In this document: piece by piece, positions 1 through 9,931 of the stretch
How positions within the stretch are numbered: the stretch's first letter is position 1
Layout: each line of letters opens with the position of its first letter
Assembly: GCA_902525735.1 (NCBI GenBank)
Contig: CABZIF010000006.1
Coordinates: forward strand, 24,601 to 88,600
Reading direction: 5' to 3'
Length of the DNA: 64,000 bases
DNA from: an uncultured SAR86 cluster bacterium
GTDB taxonomy: Bacteria; Pseudomonadota; Gammaproteobacteria; Magnimaribacterales; AG-339-G14
Notes under the pieces: model-generated
What the model saw: the letters and a program-made list of their open reading frames with translations, nothing else
Told to the model about the DNA's origin: nothing
Database searches by the model: none
Program-made: the position numbers and the translations under genes

Positions 1-666
1 GGCTTTTCTAGTCAAAAACCTGGTTGCGCAGGCAAACCATTTCTTGGCATTAATCCTGCGCTCATAGACGAACAAGGAAAGGAAGTCGAAGGCGCTGGAA
101 AAGGTAACTTAGTAATAAAAAGTTCTTGGCCTTCTCAGATAAGAACAGTCTATGGCGATCATAAAAGGTGCGTAGATACTTATTATTCAAATTACAGAGG
201 TTATTACTTCACGGGCGATGGCGCTGAAAGAGATGCCGATGGTTTTTATAGAATTACTGGAAGAGTTGATGATGTCTTGAATGTTTCTGGTCATAGACTC
301 GGTACTGCTGAAATAGAAAGTGCGTTAGTCTTGCACGAATCAGTTGCAGAAGCAGCGGTCGTTGGCTTTGAACACGAAATTAAAGGGCAAGGCATTTACT
401 GTTATGTAAATCTCATGAAAGAAGCAAAACCATCCGATGTAATAACCGGAGAATTAGTAAATCTTATTGTCAAAGAAATTGGACCAATTGCGAAACCTGA
501 TTCCATACAGTTTTGTTATGATTTACCAAAAACTAGATCAGGAAAAATCATGCGAAGAATTTTAAGAAAGATTGCTGAGAATGAATTAAATAATTTAGGA
601 GATACTACAACGCTTGCAGACCCTGGCATTGTAGACATATTGATAAAAGAAAGATTAAATAAATAA
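1..666 (+). CDS. acsA: Acetyl-CoA synthetase, C-terminal part (5' truncated by window)
   Basis: Frame +1 is open from base 1 ([29 protein letters not shown]...) through ...[41 protein letters not shown]...[17 protein letters not shown]; typical AMP-forming Acs C-terminus. The supplied ORF starts at an internal Met. Confidence 0.95.
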   Translation, partial: GFSSQKPGCAGKPFLGINPALIDEQGKEVEGAGKGNLVIKSSWPSQIRTVYGDHKRCVDTYYSNYRGYYFTGDGAERDADGFYRITGRVDDVLNVSGHRLGTAEIESALVLHESVAEAAVVGFEHEIKGQGIYCYVNLMKEAKPSDVITGELVNLIVKEIGPIAKPDSIQFCYDLPKTRSGKIMRRILRKIAENELNNLGDTTTLADPGIVDILIKERLNK

Positions 667-1296
667 ATGTTCAGATTTAAAAGCTTAAAAATGCCTTCAA
701 AAAATGATTGTCTCCCGGGTAGAAGTCAACGAATTTACAACCCAGAAAATCATTTTGTAACTGGTGCGCCTATGTCAGAGTGCATGTCCAAAGAAAAACC
801 TAGGATTCTTTTTGGAATGGGTTGTTTCTGGGGTGCTGAAAAAATGTTTTGGGATTTGGATTGCGTCAAAGTTACAGGCGTTGGCTATGCCTCTGGATAT
901 ACTCAGAATCCTACTTATGAAGAAGTTTGTTCGGGATTAACCGCGCATTCGGAAATTGTTTTTGTGACGTATGAAGATGAATCTAATTTGGAAGATTTAC
1001 TGCAAGTTTTTTGGGAAGGGCATGATCCTACCCAATTCATGCGTCAAGGTGGTGATGTTGGTACTCAATATAGATCTGGTATTTATTTTTTAGAAAAAAC
1101 TCAAGAGGAATTGGCTCTTAAGACAAAAGACATCTACCAAGCCAAGCTTAACGCCAAAGGATTTGGTGAAATTGTTACCGAAATCTTACCTGTCACTGAA
1201 GAATTTTATGCTGAGGATTATCATCAGCAATACCTAGCAAAAAACCCTAATGGTTATTGCGGGCATGGTGGCTGTGGAGTAAATTTTAAAGACTAA
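667..1296 (+). CDS. msrA: Peptide methionine sulfoxide reductase A
   Basis: GMGCFWGAEKMFWDL, TGVGYASGYTQNPTYEEVCSGLTAHSE, FWEGHDPTQFMRQGGDVGTQYRSGIY. Confidence 0.95.
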   Translation: MFRFKSLKMPSKNDCLPGRSQRIYNPENHFVTGAPMSECMSKEKPRILFGMGCFWGAEKMFWDLDCVKVTGVGYASGYTQNPTYEEVCSGLTAHSEIVFVTYEDESNLEDLLQVFWEGHDPTQFMRQGGDVGTQYRSGIYFLEKTQEELALKTKDIYQAKLNAKGFGEIVTEILPVTEEFYAEDYHQQYLAKNPNGYCGHGGCGVNFKD

Positions 1297-1332
1297 GGAA
1301 TCAATTAATTTACTTCTTGAAATTATATTTTT

Positions 1333-2148
1333 TTAGCCTTTCCAGAAATAATTATCTTGGTCTTTGAGAACTCTATCTTCTTCGATAAGTTTATTAAGAT
1401 GCGCCTCTAGTGAATATTTAGCTATTCCATATAGGTTCTTATCAACATCGTCATAGACAGAATAAATTAGCTCATCAATTGTTGCTTTAGATGCTTCAGT
1501 AATTGAATCGATTACTTTTTTTTCTCGATACATTCGATGACCAACAATCCAATCAACTACTGAATGAGGGTTTTCCAAGACATTACCATGTCCAGGCGCA
1601 ATATATTTTAGATCTATTCCTTTTAGTAATTCTAAAGAATCAATATATTGTTTCATGTTTCCATCTGGAGGAGCTATAACTACAGTTGATCCATCCATAA
1701 TATGATCGCCAGTAAAAATTAACTTTTCTTCTTCAAGCAAAAAACAAAGATGATTGGAAGCATGCCCGGGAGTATGAATAACTTTCAAAGTATATTCTGC
1801 TTCATTAATTTCATCGCCGTGTTTCAATTCTTTTTTTGTTTTGAAAGTAGGATCTTGCATTTCCTTGTGAAGGGGATACATTCCCATAATAGGTGCAGCA
1901 GTCCTTTGGTGAAGTAATTTTGCCCCCGGAGAATGGTCGTTGTGAGTATGAGTAACTAAAATTTGTTTTATATCTTCTCCGCAAATCTTTGCGATATTTT
2001 CTACGTGCTCTGTTGATGCAGGGCCTGGATCAATGACTGTAATTTCTTGGTGGCCAACTAAATATGTATTAGTGCCTCCACCAGTAAATACTCCTCCATT
2101 ATCAGCAGTAATTCTTCTTACTAAAGGTGATATTTCAATAATCTTCAT
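1333..2148 (-). CDS. Metallo-beta-lactamase fold hydrolase (LACTB2-like)
   Basis: THTHNDHSPGA, HTPGHASNHLCF, FTGDHIMDGSTVVIAPPDG. Confidence 0.88.
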   Translation of the reverse strand: MKIIEISPLVRRITADNGGVFTGGGTNTYLVGHQEITVIDPGPASTEHVENIAKICGEDIKQILVTHTHNDHSPGAKLLHQRTAAPIMGMYPLHKEMQDPTFKTKKELKHGDEINEAEYTLKVIHTPGHASNHLCFLLEEEKLIFTGDHIMDGSTVVIAPPDGNMKQYIDSLELLKGIDLKYIAPGHGNVLENPHSVVDWIVGHRMYREKKVIDSITEASKATIDELIYSVYDDVDKNLYGIAKYSLEAHLNKLIEEDRVLKDQDNYFWKG

Positions 2149-3004
2149 AACCTTCGTCGCCTGGAAGCAAACCTATCATTTTTCCATCTTTCATAAAAAA
2201 TTTTGGTTCGATTGACGAAACCTCTCTTTGGCACTTAACTTTGTTTTCCAATAAATCATCTGTAGACGAAAATCCTACTATTGCCTCAAGATTTCTTATT
2301 GTCGGCAATATTATTGGAAATTTTCCTTCTTCTCCGCCTTTGATAGCATTTTCTGGAGTTATCCATATGCTTTCTACTCCTTCGCTTCCATCATGTATTG
2401 CTTTTTGATCTGATGGCGCCAAAGCAATAAAAAATCTTGTGCTATATCGTTTCATTTCCATTTTAGGTGTAATCCAATGTGATACATAGGCCAGCCTATC
2501 AACGGCTAATTTTAAATTTAATTGTTTACACAGCTCCAATAAAACTGGCTCACCTCTATTAAGTTTATCTCTATATGAAGCTAATATTTCTATCTCTTCT
2601 TCATCGGAAGCCCCAAATAAATCGCCATTTTCTCTATAAGCAAGTAGCACGCCACATTCTTCAAAGCACTCTCTTATGCATGCTATCCAATAATTTAATC
2701 CACCGCTTTCAACATTGAGAATTTGTGAAGCCATCTCATCAGTTAAACCAGAACAAAAACTATTTATTTCTATTTCTTCATCAACAGGATCAAGTTTTCC
2801 CCCTGGAAAAACCCACGCACCTCCAAAATTTGTTTTTGCATTTCTCTTGATCATAAAAACTTCAATTTCATTTTCAAAAGCCCTTACCAGCAGCACTGTG
2901 GCTGCTGGTTTAGGATCTGAAGGAGGAGCTCCAGGCTCAGCTTTCTGAATGTTTACAGATTCTTGTTTAGACAAGATTTCGGGAAATTCTTGATCTTTTG
3001 CCAT
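2135..3004 (-). CDS. NUDIX hydrolase
   Basis: GGAWVFPGGKLDPVDEE...RECFEECGVLLAYR Nudix box; 14 bp overlap with the downstream MBL gene. Confidence 0.85.
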   Translation of the reverse strand: MAKDQEFPEILSKQESVNIQKAEPGAPPSDPKPAATVLLVRAFENEIEVFMIKRNAKTNFGGAWVFPGGKLDPVDEEIEINSFCSGLTDEMASQILNVESGGLNYWIACIRECFEECGVLLAYRENGDLFGASDEEEIEILASYRDKLNRGEPVLLELCKQLNLKLAVDRLAYVSHWITPKMEMKRYSTRFFIALAPSDQKAIHDGSEGVESIWITPENAIKGGEEGKFPIILPTIRNLEAIVGFSSTDDLLENKVKCQREVSSIEPKFFMKDGKMIGLLPGDEGYEDY

Positions 3005-3010
3005 TTAAAA

Positions 3011-3988
3011 CTAGGCAACGAATTTAGAAAGTCTGGCTTTTATTATTTCTTCTGCATCTGAAACAATTCTTTCAACAAGATCAGAACAAGTTGGAATATC
3101 ATGAATCAAGCCCGCAACCATTCCACAACTCCAAGCGCCTGCATCCATGGTGCCTTCCTGCATAATTTTTGGATATACTCCAGCAACTTCATCCATGATA
3201 TCTGTAATTTGTATATCATCTCCAAGAGCTTTTTCTTTCTCTAAAATTTTATCTACTGCTCCATTCGCTAAGACTCTCTCAGTATTCCTTAAAGGTCTCA
3301 TAATTAACTTGGTATCAAGCTCTGACGCAGCTACTAATGCTTCTTTAACATTTTGATGAACAGGAGCTTCTTTAGTAGCAATAAATCTGGTACCCATATT
3401 TATTCCATCTGCTCCCATTGATAAGGCAGCTGCTAATTGTTGTCCATTACCCATGCCTCCTGATGCAACAAAAGGAATAGATAATTCCTCTGCAGCTCTT
3501 GGAAGGAGGATCATGTTTGGAATATCATCTTCTCCTGGGTGCCCACCACACTCGAAACCATCGACACTTACTGCATCACATCCAATTTTTTCTGCCTTTA
3601 ATGAGTGTCTAACAGAGGTACATTTATGAATCACCTTGATTCCTGCACCCTTCAAGTCCGGCATGTAAGCTTCAGGACTTCTTCCAGCAGTTTCAACTAT
3701 CTTTATGCCACCTTCAACAATAGCTTGGATATAACCAGGATAATCTGGCTCCTGAAATCCTGGTAAAAAAGTTAAATTAACTCCAAAAGGTTTATCAGTC
3801 ATTTCATGACATTTTGCTATTTCCTTTGCTAAGTCTTCGGGACTTTTTTGAGTAAGACCAGTTATTATTCCTAGCCCTCCAGCATTTGCAACAGCGGATG
3901 CCATTTCCGCAAAACCTACATAATGCATTCCCCCTTGAATGATTGGGTGTTTAATTCCGAACATTTCTGTGATTTTCGTTTTAATCAT
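3011..3988 (-). CDS. Nitronate monooxygenase / 2-nitropropane dioxygenase family
   Basis: HPIIQGGMHYVGFAEMASAVANAGGLGIITGLTQ; CDAVSVDGFECGGHPGEDD; VASGGMGNGQQLAAALSMGADGINMGTRFIATKEAPVHQ. Confidence 0.9.
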   Translation of the reverse strand: MIKTKITEMFGIKHPIIQGGMHYVGFAEMASAVANAGGLGIITGLTQKSPEDLAKEIAKCHEMTDKPFGVNLTFLPGFQEPDYPGYIQAIVEGGIKIVETAGRSPEAYMPDLKGAGIKVIHKCTSVRHSLKAEKIGCDAVSVDGFECGGHPGEDDIPNMILLPRAAEELSIPFVASGGMGNGQQLAAALSMGADGINMGTRFIATKEAPVHQNVKEALVAASELDTKLIMRPLRNTERVLANGAVDKILEKEKALGDDIQITDIMDEVAGVYPKIMQEGTMDAGAWSCGMVAGLIHDIPTCSDLVERIVSDAEEIIKARLSKFVA

Positions 3989-4034
3989 CTTTTATCTCTC
4001 CAAAAAAATTAGTTAGTACATTACTATATCTATA

Positions 4035-4913
4035 ATGACGAGGGTTGCAATAAATGATACAAACAACTTCAAAAAAATAATGAAAGCGCAAAAAATAAAT
4101 TCCTTAACACTTAAAAGGAAACTAATTAGATCTTCCGACGCTCATAAGGGGGAATTTGGACATGTGCTAGTTATAGGAGGAAATATTGGATTTGGGGGAG
4201 CTGGCCTATTGGCTTCCAAAGCTTCAGTTAATTGTGGAGCCGGTTTAGTATCTTTAGCAACCAGATCCAGTCATGTATCTGCCTCGTTGAATTTTTGCCC
4301 TGAAGTTATGGTCAAGCCTGTTGACTCGGGTCAAGCGCTTGAAAAATACTTGAATTCGCCATCGGTAATTTGTTTAGGTCCAGGTCTAGGGCAGGACTTT
4401 TGGTCCGAACAAATGATATATAAATCTTTAGAAGCAGCAAAAAAAAATAATGTGCCCATGCTTATTGATGCAGATGGCCTGAATCTTTTGCCTAAGTTTA
4501 TAAAAAAATTACCTCTCCCAAAAAAAATAGTTCTTACCCCGCATGTTGGGGAAGCCTCAATACTTTTAAATACATCCAAAGAAAAAATAAAAAAAAATAG
4601 AGTACTGAGCGCCAAAAGAATTTCAAAAAAATATTCAGCGGTTGTTGTTTTAAAAGGAGAAAACTCAATTATTTGTTGGAAAGATAATTATTTTATCTGT
4701 GAAAAAGGCAACGCTGGAATGGCTACTGGAGGAATGGGAGATGTCTTAAGCGGAATAATAAGTAGTTTTATTGCCCAAAAAATGACGTTATTAGATGCTG
4801 CGTGTTTAGGTGTCGAATTGCATGCTGAAGCTGCAGATGAATACTCCGAAGTTATTGGAATAAATAGTCTAACCCCAACGGATGTTCTGGATATTGTTAA
4901 AGAACTTATTTAA
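4035..4913 (+). CDS. nnrD: ADP-dependent NAD(P)H-hydrate dehydratase (stand-alone NnrD domain; true start may be internal)
   Basis: HKGEFGHVLVIGGNIGFGGAGLLASKASVNCGAGLVSLAT; GLGQ; LIDADGLNLL; VLTPHVGEASILL; GNAGMATGGMGDVLSGIISSFIAQ. Confidence 0.92.
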   Translation: MTRVAINDTNNFKKIMKAQKINSLTLKRKLIRSSDAHKGEFGHVLVIGGNIGFGGAGLLASKASVNCGAGLVSLATRSSHVSASLNFCPEVMVKPVDSGQALEKYLNSPSVICLGPGLGQDFWSEQMIYKSLEAAKKNNVPMLIDADGLNLLPKFIKKLPLPKKIVLTPHVGEASILLNTSKEKIKKNRVLSAKRISKKYSAVVVLKGENSIICWKDNYFICEKGNAGMATGGMGDVLSGIISSFIAQKMTLLDAACLGVELHAEAADEYSEVIGINSLTPTDVLDIVKELI

Positions 4914-4921
4914 TAATTCTA

Positions 4922-5365
4922 ATGAAGAATAAATTAACGTTAAGCTCTTTAGAAGATACAAAAAAATTAGGTCAAGAATTAGCTAAAGAAATATTAAAAA
5001 GAAAGGGTGAGGCTGCATTTATTGTTTTTCTTGATGGCGACCTTGGAACAGGCAAAACAACTCTAGTTAAAGAAATTATTTTTGCCCTAGGAGTGAAAGA
5101 GAAAGTTAAAAGTCCAACATTTACCATCATTGAGCCTTACGAACTTAATAATGAAAATATCTATCACATTGATCTCTATAGAATAATTGATCCCACTGAA
5201 CTTGAAATTATTGGCCTAAGAGAATATTTAAACGAATCAAATGCAATAATATTTATAGAATGGCCAGAGAAAAGCTACGGATATTTGAAAAAATTTGATT
5301 TGAAAATTTCCTTGAAACATTCATCTGAAAAGGAAAGAAAATGCAGAATTGAACTAAATACCTAG
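4922..5365 (+). CDS. tsaE: tRNA threonylcarbamoyladenosine biosynthesis ATPase TsaE
   Basis: LDGDLGTGKTTLVKEIIFALGVKEKVKSPTFTIIEPY...IYHIDLYRI. Confidence 0.93.
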   Translation: MKNKLTLSSLEDTKKLGQELAKEILKRKGEAAFIVFLDGDLGTGKTTLVKEIIFALGVKEKVKSPTFTIIEPYELNNENIYHIDLYRIIDPTELEIIGLREYLNESNAIIFIEWPEKSYGYLKKFDLKISLKHSSEKERKCRIELNT

Positions 5366-5722
5366 AACTTTTTTTAAATCAGGTTTGAAATAAGTATCAG
5401 GCTTCATGATTTTGCCAGCGTCGTTTTTTACAGCTTTTCCGTCAACAAATTTGCTCATGTTTGAGGATCTTACTTCCTCCCAAACTTTATTGAAATCTAT
5501 GCCACAACTAGAACACATGCCCATAATTACCCATACCATATCTGTGAGCCCGTCCGCTACTTCTACCAAATCATTGTTTTCAAAAGCTTGAAGCGTCTCT
5601 TTATATTCTTCCGTTATTAAATTCATATAAAGTTTTTGTTGATCTCCCTGCAACGAAAGTTCTTTATTTATTGGTTGGTCTCCTGCGGTCATAAAATCTT
5701 CGACATCTTTTTGATAGGACAT
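5354..5722 (-). CDS. MazG-like / all-alpha NTP pyrophosphohydrolase (phage-type)
   Basis: LITEEYKETLQAFENNDLVEVADGLTDMVWVIMG (EExxE...ExxD core) and SNMSKFVDGKAVKNDAGKIMKPDTYFKPDL tail typical of phage-associated MazG-like proteins. Confidence 0.75.
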   Translation of the reverse strand: MSYQKDVEDFMTAGDQPINKELSLQGDQQKLYMNLITEEYKETLQAFENNDLVEVADGLTDMVWVIMGMCSSCGIDFNKVWEEVRSSNMSKFVDGKAVKNDAGKIMKPDTYFKPDLKKVLGI

Positions 5723-5788
5723 GAATTCTCCTTAACTTGATTACTTTTTTTTAATACTTCTATATTATTTCAGGTAAACAGTTAAAAG

Positions 5789-6223
5789 ATGGAAATTATT
5801 TTAAAAGATGGTTCTTACTATGAAATTGAGCAAAGCGATTTAATTTCTTGGCAAAGAACATATCATGAGTGCAATGTTTATCATGAAATAAATGCAGCTA
5901 GAGAATGGTGTCAAGCTAATCCATCTAGAAGAAAAACTAAAAGGGGGATAAAAAGATTTCTTAATGCTTGGCTTTCTAAAGCACATAAATTAAAAGGAAG
6001 CCCCTTTATTTTTAGTAATCAGACAAACTCAAACTCTATTAAAGAATCAATGTACGATATTTCTTGGGTAGAGGAAGAAAACAAGCTAGAAATCTCTAAG
6101 TGGTATATAAAAAACAAAGGATTTTATTTTCATGATGGAAAAAAATACACTGAGCCTTTCGGCATAAAAAAAGTAGTTAATATTTCTGAAAAAAGTAAAA
6201 GTCTAAAGAAAAATAAGAAGTAA
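5789..6223 (+). CDS. Uncharacterised protein with a phage replication-protein-like domain
   Basis: LKDGSYYEIEQSDLISWQRTYHECNVYHEINAAREWCQANPSRRKTKRGIKRFLNAWLSKAH resembles the W..ANP.RRKT.RGI.RFI..WL segment at the end of many phage replication proteins. Confidence 0.6.
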   Translation: MEIILKDGSYYEIEQSDLISWQRTYHECNVYHEINAAREWCQANPSRRKTKRGIKRFLNAWLSKAHKLKGSPFIFSNQTNSNSIKESMYDISWVEEENKLEISKWYIKNKGFYFHDGKKYTEPFGIKKVVNISEKSKSLKKNKK

Positions 6224-6282
6224 ATTCTATTTCTTAAAAAAAATTCTTCTGGTATTATGCGCCAGCATATTTTTAAAGAATT

Positions 6283-6687
6283 ATGAAAAAGGAAACTCAT
6301 CCAGAATATAGAGAAGTATTGTTCCATGACACTAGCGTGGACAAGTATTTTTTAATTCCATCAACTTTAAATACTGATCAAACCAAAGAGTGGGAAGATG
6401 GTAAAACTTATCCTTATTACCCTCTTGATATTTCATCTGCTTCTCATCCTTTTTACACGGGAAAACACAAAATTGTCGATACTGGCGGAAGAGTAGATAG
6501 ATTCAAAAAACGTTTTGCTAAAACTGCATCAGCTAAGCAAAATTTAGTCGAAGCTCCAACTGAAGAAGTTGTTAAAGTAGCTCAAGAAGAAGTATCTGAA
6601 GCTTCAACTGAAGAAGTCCAAGAAGATATAACTGTAGCTCCAACTGAAGAAGTTGTTGAAGAAGAAACACCAAAAGAAAAAGAATAA
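6283..6687 (+). CDS. rpmE2: 50S ribosomal protein L31 type B with acidic C-terminal extension
   Basis: [24 protein letters not shown]...[25 protein letters not shown]; no Zn-binding Cys; acidic repeat-rich tail. Confidence 0.9.
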   Translation: MKKETHPEYREVLFHDTSVDKYFLIPSTLNTDQTKEWEDGKTYPYYPLDISSASHPFYTGKHKIVDTGGRVDRFKKRFAKTASAKQNLVEAPTEEVVKVAQEEVSEASTEEVQEDITVAPTEEVVEEETPKEKE

Positions 6688-6750
6688 TCCTTAGCTAACT
6701 TTCATTAAAGTTATTCATTTGAAGATTGCTCTTTTAAAATCTGAAATTTT

Positions 6751-8538
6751 ATGAATTCGAAAGATATAAGAAATATCGCAATAATTGCTCATGTTGATCA
6801 TGGAAAAACTACATTGGTTGATAAGTTGCTTCAGCAATCAGGAACTCTTGATAGAAAAGATATTGGTTCTGAGAGAATTATGGATTCGAATGATCAGGAA
6901 AAAGAAAGAGGCATTACAATTTTGGCAAAAAATACAGCTATAAAATGGAAAGATCATAAAATAAATATTGTGGATACCCCTGGTCATGCAGATTTTGGAG
7001 GAGAAGTTGAAAGAGTTTTGTCCATGGTCGACTCTGTTCTTTTGCTAGTTGATGCTGTAGATGGGCCAATGCCACAGACTAGATTTGTTACTGAAAAAGC
7101 CTTCGAACAGGGTCTTAATCCAATATTAGTTATTAATAAAATTGACAGACCTGGAGCTCGGCCTGATTGGGTTTTAGATCAGGTTTTCGATCTATTTGAC
7201 CGGCTTGGAGGAAATGACCAACAAATGGATTTCCCTGTTATTTATGCTTCTGCATTAAATGGCGTGGCGGGAAATGAGTTAGAAGATATTAAAGAGGACA
7301 TGGCTCCTTTATTGGACTTAGTGCTTAAAGAAGTCAGCCCTCCAGATGTTGATACTGAAAAGCCTTTTCAAATGCAAATAAGTGCTTTAGATAGTAATAG
7401 CTATGTGGGGGTGATCGGCATTGGAAGAATTACTTGTGGAAAACTCAAACCTAACGATCAAGTAATAGTAATTGATGTAAAAAAAGATCAAAGAAAAGCA
7501 AAAATTTTACAGGTCATGAGTCACGATGGATTAGAAAGAATAGAAGTTGAAGAAGCAGAAGCAGGAGATATTATTTGTATAACCGGAATAGAAAACCTAT
7601 ATATATCAGATACTTTATGTAACCCTGAAAAAATCGAAGCTCTTCCTCCTTTGTCTGTAGACGAACCTACTGTAAGTATGACATTTCAAGTAAATGATTC
7701 GCCTTTTGCAGGGCAAGACGGAAAGTTTGTAACTTCAAGAAATATAAAAGAAAGACTTGAACAAGAACTCTTGAGTAATGTTGCGCTTAGGGTTGAACCT
7801 GGTGAATCATCAGATAAATTTAAGGTTTCTGGTAGAGGCGAATTACATTTGTCAGTTCTAATTGAAAGTATGCGAAGAGATGGTTTTGAATTAGGCGTAT
7901 CAAAACCTCAAGTAATTCAAAAAGAAGTAAATGGGGAAATTCATGAGCCTTTTGAGCAAATTGTTATCGATCTTGAAGAAGAGCATCAAGGCTCAATTAT
8001 GGAAGAAATGGGTTTAAGAAAAGCAGAACTAAAAAATATGCAGCCAGATGGAAAAGGAAGAATCAAACTTGAATTTATAGCGCCCTCGAGGGGAATGATT
8101 GGGTTTAGGTCGCATTTCTTAACTTTAACGAGTGGCTCAGGAATTTTGACAAGTGTTTTTGATCATTATGGTCCAGCTAAAAAAGGTGAAGTTACTAATA
8201 GACAAAGTGGGGTTTTGGTATCGATGACAAATGGAAAAACTTTGTCTTATTCACTATTCAATCTTCAAAATAGAGGAAAATTATTTGTTGGTCATGGACT
8301 TGATATTTATAAAGGGCAAATTGTCGGTCTTCATTCAAGAGATAATGATTTGCCAGTAAACCCAACTAAGGCAAAACAACTTACAAATGTCAGAGCCTCA
8401 GGCACAGATGAAAATCTAATTTTAACTCCTCATATAGAACATTCTTTGGAGCAAGCTTTGGAATTTATAGAAGACGATGAGTTGGTAGAGGTGACTCCAA
8501 GCGCTATAAGACTCAGAAAGAAATCTTTTACTTTTTAA
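6751..8538 (+). CDS. typA: GTP-binding protein TypA/BipA
   Basis: [63 protein letters not shown]; full-length 595 aa. Confidence 0.97.
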   Translation: MNSKDIRNIAIIAHVDHGKTTLVDKLLQQSGTLDRKDIGSERIMDSNDQEKERGITILAKNTAIKWKDHKINIVDTPGHADFGGEVERVLSMVDSVLLLVDAVDGPMPQTRFVTEKAFEQGLNPILVINKIDRPGARPDWVLDQVFDLFDRLGGNDQQMDFPVIYASALNGVAGNELEDIKEDMAPLLDLVLKEVSPPDVDTEKPFQMQISALDSNSYVGVIGIGRITCGKLKPNDQVIVIDVKKDQRKAKILQVMSHDGLERIEVEEAEAGDIICITGIENLYISDTLCNPEKIEALPPLSVDEPTVSMTFQVNDSPFAGQDGKFVTSRNIKERLEQELLSNVALRVEPGESSDKFKVSGRGELHLSVLIESMRRDGFELGVSKPQVIQKEVNGEIHEPFEQIVIDLEEEHQGSIMEEMGLRKAELKNMQPDGKGRIKLEFIAPSRGMIGFRSHFLTLTSGSGILTSVFDHYGPAKKGEVTNRQSGVLVSMTNGKTLSYSLFNLQNRGKLFVGHGLDIYKGQIVGLHSRDNDLPVNPTKAKQLTNVRASGTDENLILTPHIEHSLEQALEFIEDDELVEVTPSAIRLRKKSFTF

Positions 8539-9884
8539 AGTCTCTCTAGAATAGCATGATGGATTTGATCAAATGATCCATTTGATAAGCATATGATATG
8601 AGTATTAGGTTCATTGAACTCAGGCAAAAAATTTAAGAATTCTCTAGTCCCGGAACAAGTTGAAAATTTTTTACTTTTTTCAGCTATTTTTTTTATTTGA
8701 TTTTGATTTTTTGAGAAAAGAAAAACGTTATCAGCGTCTTCAAGAGATTTGGGTATTGCTTCATCGTGGTATCCAGATGACATTGTGTTAGATCTCATTT
8801 CTAACAAGCAAATGATTTTCTGATCACCAACTTTTTTTCTTAAACCGTCCAAAGTGTATTTGATAGCAGTTGGATGATGAGCAAAATCATCGTAAACGGA
8901 GATAGAGTTTTTCTCCCCAATCATTTCCATTCTTCTAGCCGTTCCTTTAAATGCTGAAAGGGACTCTGAAATTTGTTTGTTCTTAAGTCCTAAAGAGGCG
9001 GCGATAATAAAAGTTGCCAAAGCATTTTTTTTATTATGCTCTCCAATTAAATTCCAATTTATTGACCCCTTAATTTTTTTATCGTGAAAGATGTCAAATG
9101 AAGAACATTCAGGATTTTTAATTCTGGCGTGCCAGCCCTTGCTCTTACCTACTGCATCAAATGACTCTTCTTTGCAATAAACACCCATCTCTAACAATTT
9201 TTTTATGTTTAAGTCATCAACTGGGTAAAATAGCTTTGCATCTTTAGGCAATGTTCTTAGTAAATGATGGAATTGTTTTTTAATGGCGTCTAAATCATCA
9301 AATATATCGGCATGATCGAATTCCAAATTATTAATCAATAAAGTTGACGGGCTATAGTGAATAAACTTAGAGCGCTTATCGAAAAAAGCAGTGTCATACT
9401 CATCGGCTTCGATAACAAAATATTTGTGTTTACCAAGATAAGCTGTTGAATCTAAATCTATTGCTCGACCGGCAATCATATAACCAATATCTAAACCCGC
9501 ATCAATCAGCACCTTAGCCAACATTGAAGATGTGGAAGTTTTGCCGTGCGTTCCACTGACTGCTATGACATGTCTATCTTCTAAAATTGATTCAGTAAGA
9601 AATTGTGGACCTGAGACAAACTTAAGTCTTCTTTTTAAGATTTCTTCCATCATTGGATTTCCTCTGGAAACAACATTTCCAATAACAAAGAGGTCGATGT
9701 CATCGGCTATATTTTTTACACTAAATCCTTGATCTACTTTTATCCCTTGTTCTGCCAGTACGTTGCTCATTGGAGGGTAAGCATTTTCATCGCAGCCAGA
9801 AACTTCGAAACCTTTTTGAACCGCTAATTGTGCAAGGCCTCCCATGAAGGTTCCACAAACTCCTAAGACGTAAATTTTCATCAT
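8535..9884 (-). CDS. mpl: UDP-N-acetylmuramate:L-alanyl-gamma-D-glutamyl-meso-diaminopimelate ligase
   Basis: YVLGVCGTFMGGLAQLA; AVSGTHGKTSTSSMLAKVL; EADEYDTAFFDKRSKFIHY; YDDFAHHPTAIKYTLDGL. Confidence 0.92.
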   Translation of the reverse strand: MMKIYVLGVCGTFMGGLAQLAVQKGFEVSGCDENAYPPMSNVLAEQGIKVDQGFSVKNIADDIDLFVIGNVVSRGNPMMEEILKRRLKFVSGPQFLTESILEDRHVIAVSGTHGKTSTSSMLAKVLIDAGLDIGYMIAGRAIDLDSTAYLGKHKYFVIEADEYDTAFFDKRSKFIHYSPSTLLINNLEFDHADIFDDLDAIKKQFHHLLRTLPKDAKLFYPVDDLNIKKLLEMGVYCKEESFDAVGKSKGWHARIKNPECSSFDIFHDKKIKGSINWNLIGEHNKKNALATFIIAASLGLKNKQISESLSAFKGTARRMEMIGEKNSISVYDDFAHHPTAIKYTLDGLRKKVGDQKIICLLEMRSNTMSSGYHDEAIPKSLEDADNVFLFSKNQNQIKKIAEKSKKFSTCSGTREFLNFLPEFNEPNTHIICLSNGSFDQIHHAILERL

Positions 9885-9931
9885 GCTGATTATATCTTTT
9901 TCCAGAACTACTTTTTTCAGTTATATTTCTC

